The notes beneath the pieces are model-generated. The model did no database searches and was not told the origin of the DNA. It saw nothing but the letters and a program-made list of their open reading frames with translations. Source: Siderastrea siderea (Eukaryota > Cnidaria > Anthozoa > Scleractinia > Rhizangiidae). Taken from it: DNA of 64,000 nt. This document shows, one piece after another, positions 58,701-64,000 of the stretch. The translations under genes and the position numbers were made by a program. Each line of letters begins with the position of its first letter. Position 1 is the first letter of the stretch. The stretch spans positions 5,852,001-5,916,000 of the forward strand of contig OZ034978.1 in NCBI GenBank assembly GCA_964030785.1. Reading direction: 5' to 3'.

Positions 58701-61700
58701 GGCTTGAACTACAGTACACCATAAATATTAAAAAAGTGAGTTTTATCTGGTGTCCTGTCCTGCTAATTAACAACAAGTTCTTTTTAAATAAAATCATGAA
58801 TAGCTTGCCTTGATTACTAAACATTGTTCTTTTTTACAGAAATTGAAAACAAGATAATCATAGAACATCATTGTTGCTGACATCTGTGACAAGGCAAAGA
58901 TGAAAATATACATGTAAATATCTTGAAGCCAAAACAACACTCCTGTGTCAAGGTCACCAATTGTCTTGTCCAATTTTCATTAGGGCTTGCAAAATGAATC
59001 TATATTGCAGCTTCAAAGATGCATAGTGCTCATTAATAGAGGATGTCTGAAATAATTTATAACAGGTAATAAGAAATAAATATTTGATTAAATAAGTACA
59101 CTACCTGGCAAAAATTCATTACAACAAAGCAAACTGCAGAGAAAAAGATTAAGAAAAAAATTTGTAAACGTTATTAGGCTTTTAAAACTGTAATAAATTG
59201 CAACATAGTTTTTTACATTCCAGTTTTCTGTGCAGGCAGTACATGTAGCCATCCTGTCTGCCCAAGGAAACTTAACAACACAATACAGAGACATGCAGCC
59301 TTGAACCACCTCCCCTTCAATCCTCTCATCAGCAAACTGATCCAAAATTTGATGCTTTTATACACCACTGCAGACTGCCACTACAGGCTCACAAAGACTT
59401 GACCTTGCCTCACAGTGTAGATGAATGATAATCACCACATTTTAAGTCTGCACATGAATTACTCCACAATTGATAAATACAGTACTTAATATTTGCCAAC
59501 TGAATTACAAGAATTACCAAAGCTTCTTTGGGTCAGTACTTGCTTCATCAACGTAAAGAGAGGAACTCCATCTTTTGATGTCTTCCCATCTGAAAGGTCC
59601 AATATATACCATTAATTTTTTTTTAATGATTTTGAAGGCTTTGATTGATTCCACAACTATAGTATTACTATAAATGAAGTGACTGAGAACACTTTGATTG
59701 AATTTTTTTATAGGTACACAACAAGCATTAATTAAGCATGGGCAATTTTTTTTATACAAATAGGTAACACTGCTTAGTGCCACATGTAGATTTAAGTGGT
59801 GCACATGTAGCTTCGTGATGCATACATGGCTTAAATTATGATGTGTATGTGCATCTATGACTGTAGTGAAGCTTTACGAGATGCTTACTTGTTTTCAAGG
59901 ATTTCTGACAGTGTACTTTTAGAGATTTTTCAGCTGCCTTGCGAAGAGTTCAATGTGAAAATTTAGATCACATTTTGGTTATATTTATCCAATAACGCTT
60001 AAAGGGACTATAAAAGTATATTTGTGCGGTATTCGGACTTTATAAAAATTGCAGTCTGGCAGTGAGATACCTCACAATATTATAGAATTAGAAAAGGAGG
60101 GGGTTCAATTTTAGGTCTTTTATGATCCAATTCATTTTAGTGATTAGAATTCATTGCAAAATTGTCCAGATAATTATTGCACAAGTCATCTGATGATGTG
60201 CCAGCTGGCACTATTAGGGCTTAAATGGGTTATAGTTAAAGGACATCCTTCTCACCTTCATTTGATGAACTGTTGTTAGTGGTGCACGCCTCCACAGCAA
60301 CTTGCACATTCATACCAGTGTATCTCATTAACAACCAACTAAGAACAGCAATGACAACACAGACAGCTTGGAATGACTGGAAGTTACTCTGCTGTTAAAA
60401 ATAAATATGTGTAACAGTTAAAATCATTAAGGAATAAACTATTTATTATTTTAAATATTGATGGTAATTATTATAGCCCCAGCCCCCCATTAGCAAGTTT
60501 GGACCTATGACTGGCCATTTTCAATTCATGTGTTTTCAAAGTTCAAAAAAGGAACATGTTTAGTTCATTATACAGCTTGTAGTGTTGAATTATCCTTCAT
60601 GGTTTTAATAATAACAATATAAATGAATACTCATTGTGAAACCAACTTTAAGGACATTCGTGCGAAAATCTTCTACAACACAGATTTTTTTCATACTTTT
60701 GCTACAGTCAGATAATGAGTTACATATGCCAGAAATGCACAAAAATTGGGGGGTCACCAACTTCATTTTTGAAATAAAGCACATGGAAAACTACCCCAAT
60801 TTTGACAAATCGGCCCTCGTAACTCGACATGGCCTCACTGGTTGATAGTTTAAAAATATTAAAAATGATTCGCTGAAGAACCACTTTCTCAGTTAAATTT
60901 GATTTAAGTGGGTCTGTCAAGGAAATAATTTGAGCCGGTGTCATCCTTTCAGCTAAACTCAACCTTTGAAATGGGCTTTTGCCAACACTCTACAGCTAAA
61001 ACAATAGCAGAATTCGATGATGTGTGGGCAGAAAAGTTGAAAAAAATCAAACTTCCACAACACAGATTTTCTTCAATTTTTCTTAAACATTAGATAATCA
61101 ATAAAGAAAGTGATCTATCAAAAGAAAATCTGGGGTCAACGAACATTTAAGAGAGTTAACCTGCGATCAGGCTTTTTTTTTTTTGTAGCCTGAGCGCAGG
61201 TTATAAGAGAGTTAAATCAGTGCATAGATATTAAAATGCCCACTAGCGCTATTATATCTCTACATTTCTTCAACAGTGCGTGCACTCAATGCATGACGTG
61301 GCATGACATGGCGACATGAATTGCGTGCGCAGTAAGAATGCGCAGAAACAATTAGCCCGAACATCCTTAAGTAACACACTAATACAGAATTGGTTAAAAT
61401 TACATCATTCTGACTTATTCTCTTGAAAATAAAAATAAACTAGTAAGAATTTCAACTTAAGGTCTTCTGGGACATATCATTTTAATTTAGTGAGAAAAAC
61501 TGCACTTTCGTTTAATTAATTAATTTGATCTATGTGTTGTTCTTTAAGTTATTTTTTTTCATGGTTTGAAAATGCATGGAACAAATACTAATAATTACTG
61601 TAAACGAAACAACTGTTTCTTGAATTTTGTATTTATTAAGGTTTGACCAGTTAGTTTTTTTTCGTAGCTGTAGGATCCTGTTTAGGATCCTACGACTGTA

Positions 61701-61949
61701 TTTAGGATCCCTATTGAAATCCTGTGTGTAAGATCCCAAAAGATTTAACAGGAACCTGAGTACGATCCTATAAAACATGATCAGATTTATTTCTATTTAG
61801 ACAATCCTGTAGGATCCTCAGTATAGGATTTCTACCAGGATAAACTGAGAATAATTTCTTAAATATGAGAAAGCCTAGCTACCTCATTCTTGTACACAGA
61901 TGTGCTGACTAAAAGAGCTATTGATCGGCCAAAAATGGATGCCACTAGC
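53702..61949 (-). CDS. MFSD13A: MFSD13A/TMEM180 homologue, major-facilitator membrane protein (5' end outside window)
   Basis: MFSD13A (TMEM180) is a multi-pass membrane protein of the major facilitator superfamily with no settled substrate. Twelve exons join in phase with GT/AG borders and give 314 residues to a TAA at 53704-53702: 61949-61883, 60391-60256, 59589-59518, 59133-59105, 58632-58555, 57620-57576, 57143-57066, 56661-56585, 55995-55912, 54609-54501, 54026-54017, 53862-53702. Diagnostic stretches are FVVMNFCQ joined to VFHVTFGSNFF, the loop motif SVSDIIDKDMEKYHR, and TKPAQSIAP. Hydrophobic segments lie in most exons, for example VSLPVIVLLAG and MFYLMCFIPLVVAIVQIVV near the C terminus. 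Human TMEM180 has 517 residues, so about the N-terminal 40% is to the right of the window; I found no convincing exon between 61950 and 64000. The 10-nt exon is inferred from phase. Confidence 0.9.
54017..54026 (-). CDS. MFSD13A: MFSD13A 10-nt micro-exon (predicted)
   Basis: Exon 54609-54501 ends in phase 0, but the last exon (53862-53702) needs one carried base to read its membrane segment. A 10-nt stretch GATTCTCGAG between a good acceptor (tttctggcag) and a donor (gtatgag) supplies it and adds Asp-Ser-Arg and the first base of Gly. No other exon was found that mends the phase. Confidence 0.6.
55624..55700. repeat. (ATT)n microsatellite
   Basis: About 25 uninterrupted TTA units in an MFSD13A intron. 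A shorter mixed (ATT)n(ATC)n tract is at 48676-48723. Confidence 0.97.
60648..61370. mobile_element. Inverted-repeat element with TTAAGGA ends
   Basis: The left end TTTAAGGACATTCGTGCG and the inverse of the right end TTAAGGATGTTCGGGC are similar. The interior holds paired CTACAACACAGATTTT-like segments and a nested 46-bp palindrome (61158-61203). It lies in the MFSD13A intron between exons 61883 and 60391. Exact borders uncertain. Confidence 0.65.
61158..61203. mobile_element. 46-bp palindromic mini-element with 10-bp target duplication
   Basis: AACCTGCGATCAGGC, a T run, and GCCTGAGCGCAGGTT form a hairpin. TAAGAGAGTT stands on both sides (61148-61157, 61204-61213). Confidence 0.75.
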
Positions 61950-63576
61950 CTGAAAAACAAAAAATTTCAGTATCAGTTGTCTTACCTAAAAGTTCATCCA
62001 GCAAAGCTTCAAAAGATTCAGACAATGGAAATTATGTATTAACAGGTGCTACAACTTAACTTCAGTGCTTGGTCGCCACTCGAGCCAGTATCGCTGAATT
62101 CTTAGTGGCCCAGGTCAAAATAAAGTAGCCCTCAAATTTCCTCTACTAACCAAAAAAAGGTTTAAACCATTTTCATTCGAATAACCACCTTAAGGCTGTT
62201 TGAGCCTGTGTTTTTTAGTAGGCTGTTGGCTCACATTTGCCAATGTACATGTATTGTCGAAAAAGTGGTAAAATTGTTATAATACTTAAAACTCTGTTCG
62301 ATCTGTGTTGGGGATCATTCATCTCATTCTTGTTTGCTCTTTTCTTCACCTATAGCTTCTGACTTGGTCCTTAAACTCCCAAAGAAAAACTGGATCATTA
62401 TTTTCCAAATACAGACAAAATGATCTTGTCAACATCTATAAACTTCAGTATCACCATTCTAAGTTTCTTTCGATTGCTTTTGAATTCAGGTGAAAAGTAA
62501 GTCTACTATATCGAGTAGTATTGAGTGATTTTGGTGATATTCATGTTTGAAATCGTACCGCATTGAACTCTGGGTATGTCTGGATTCTCGTATGAGTAAA
62601 ATCAAAATGGTGTCTACATATCGGAGCGATCTAAAAACTCGATCACAAACAACTTTGAATTTTGCGCTTTAAAACTAAACTTTTACTGAACTTAGAGTCG
62701 AAGAAAGAAAGGAAAGAACATTTTATTTAATTGTTATTGCTACTCTTTTCACACTTCTCAAATTGTATTCGCCCTTCGGGCGATCAAACCTCAACTTTTA
62801 GTGCCCTGGACACTTTTTAATTGCCACAGGCGACCGTGCGACCGCCAAGTTTTAACCCTGGTATTAAACAAATTTCTGAAACTTTCAGCCTAGAGTGTGG
62901 GATTATAATTATATTATTCTTGTTGATACAAAACTTGTATTAGCAAATAAAAGGTGGAGAAAATTGTTTCCTTTTCAAGTTTTGTATGTCAGCTCTGAAG
63001 TCAATTGTCTTGGCTTGTCATTCAATATAAGTCAGACCCCTCAAAGTATAAGGAAGGGGTTAGCTTATTTCTGGAAAAACACTCTGCTATTGGTTTATTT
63101 AAGAGTGTGCTGAAACATGGTTAGTGTGGGGTGAACACCTGGGGCTGAATACAGGCAAAACTGCAAGTTTTGTTGTCTTACGAATATTTGAGAATGGTCT
63201 GCCTGTCTTCTTGTCGTGTTGACATCTCAGTGAAAAGAGCACACTGGGCAAGTAACACTGTTAAGAAAATAGAAGAAAAACACCAAACATTTCAAACAAA
63301 AATAACTGTAGCTACAGCTGACTGGAATACTGCACGGTACTACAGTCACGTAATTTGCCACATAACTTACTGAAATTTTTTATAAACAACAAAACAATTA
63401 ATGAAAATTTTACCTTGAGGGGGGAGACCCCTAACTACAGATCTGGCATTGTTGCATTCTTGCTATTACACTACAATGGGTTGACAATAACTAGTGTAAC
63501 ACTTGATGTATTATCCACCGAGTTATCCATCAGTATGGCATTTTCTCCTTCAAACCAGTATTTTTGTATATAATTT
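61950..63576. other. MFSD13A intron at the right side
   Basis: No exon that would continue the N-terminal half was found. The phase of exon 61949-61883 asks for an upstream exon ending with two carried bases, presumably beyond 64000. Confidence 0.45.
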
Positions 63577-63697
63577 CTACAGTGGAGTAAATTTTTGCAG
63601 GAAAAAAATTTGCGGTAATTTTATTTTGTGGGAACTTATTTTTTTGCGAAAAAATCGCAAAAATTAGAACCCGCGAAAATTTTTTGCCACACTGTAG
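63577..63697. mobile_element. Small MITE with CTACAGTG ends
   Basis: CTACAGTGGAGTAAATTTTT and the inverse end CTACAGTGTGGCAAAAAATT enclose about 80 bases rich in TTTTTTGCG. No coding capacity. Confidence 0.75.
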
Positions 63698-63699
63698 TC

Positions 63700-63880
63700 C
63701 ATTGCAGCATTACTCCCAACATTTTACTGCACTTTGTTGGAAGTTTGCAAGCACTCATTAATTTATACACCTGAGCAGAGAGACACTATGTGGACTTAAG
63801 ATTCTCATAGACAGGAAACACCGCAAAATTACGCAGACACCAAGCCTCAAACAATCAACCTACCCATCACATCTATGACC
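63700..63880 (-). mobile_element. Diverged copy of the repeat at 6270-6555
   Basis: Shares TTATACACCTG, the segment AGAGAGACACTATGTGG and the order of blocks with 6270-6555 on the plus strand. Heavily mutated. Confidence 0.5.
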
Positions 63881-64000
63881 CAGTAAATCAATAGAAGAGT
63901 AAAGGTAATTCTCAGAGTACAGTATTATGTCCATAACTTTGAATGTATTACATGAAGATATTAAATATTTTTGGAATTAATTCAGACAGATTATGAATGT

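Noticed and set aside
59514..59804. 96-codon minus-strand frame across an MFSD13A exon
   Set aside because: Its frame (SSLYVDEA) is not the coding frame; the exon reads as PLFTLMKQVLTQRSF in the phase needed by its neighbours.

Overview
The window looks like nuclear DNA of an anthozoan cnidarian, probably a stony coral. The genes are animal genes with many introns, the sequence is AT-rich, and the non-coding part is packed with small inverted-repeat elements and tRNA-derived repeats of the kind common in coral assemblies. The species assignment is inference only; no sequence search was possible.

Layout. (1) 330-43420, minus strand: most of an LZTR1 gene (Kelch - BTB-BACK - BTB), 21 exons that join in phase; the C-terminal end lies beyond the left edge. 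(2) 12873-35326, plus strand: inside the 25.4-kb intron 8 of LZTR1 and antisense to it sits an array of intronless BTB-BACK-PHR genes. Two are intact (12873-14195 and 28290-29612), one is rearranged with a second partial BTB (22148-23713), two are broken by frameshifts (25378-26706, 33994-35326) and one is a C-terminal remnant (14976-15297). Large paralogous blocks (19171-21954 and 29826-33331) separate the array members. (3) 44621-45646, plus strand: an intronless CD2BP2 gene (GYF-domain splicing protein), head to head with LZTR1 and about 1.2 kb away, with a partial duplicate of its 3' end just downstream. (4) 46.9-52 kb: no gene; a decayed copy of the 3' part of the next gene, interrupted by DNA transposons and by a satellite of tRNA-Thr-like units. 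(5) 53702-61949, minus strand: the C-terminal 12 exons of an MFSD13A (TMEM180) membrane-transporter homologue; its 5' exons lie beyond the right edge.

Working together: LZTR1 and BTB-PHR proteins both belong to families that can act as CUL3 ubiquitin-ligase adaptors, so the nested array puts a lineage-specific set of adaptor-like genes inside another adaptor gene. The array has two subfamilies defined by PHR sequence and by 3' flank. It was built by repeated tandem and block duplication that also carried off a piece of LZTR1 exon 8. The most variable part of the proteins is a short stretch at the start of the PHR domain, set in an otherwise almost constant protein. The paralogous blocks give several occupied-site/empty-site pairs that define individual transposon insertions exactly.
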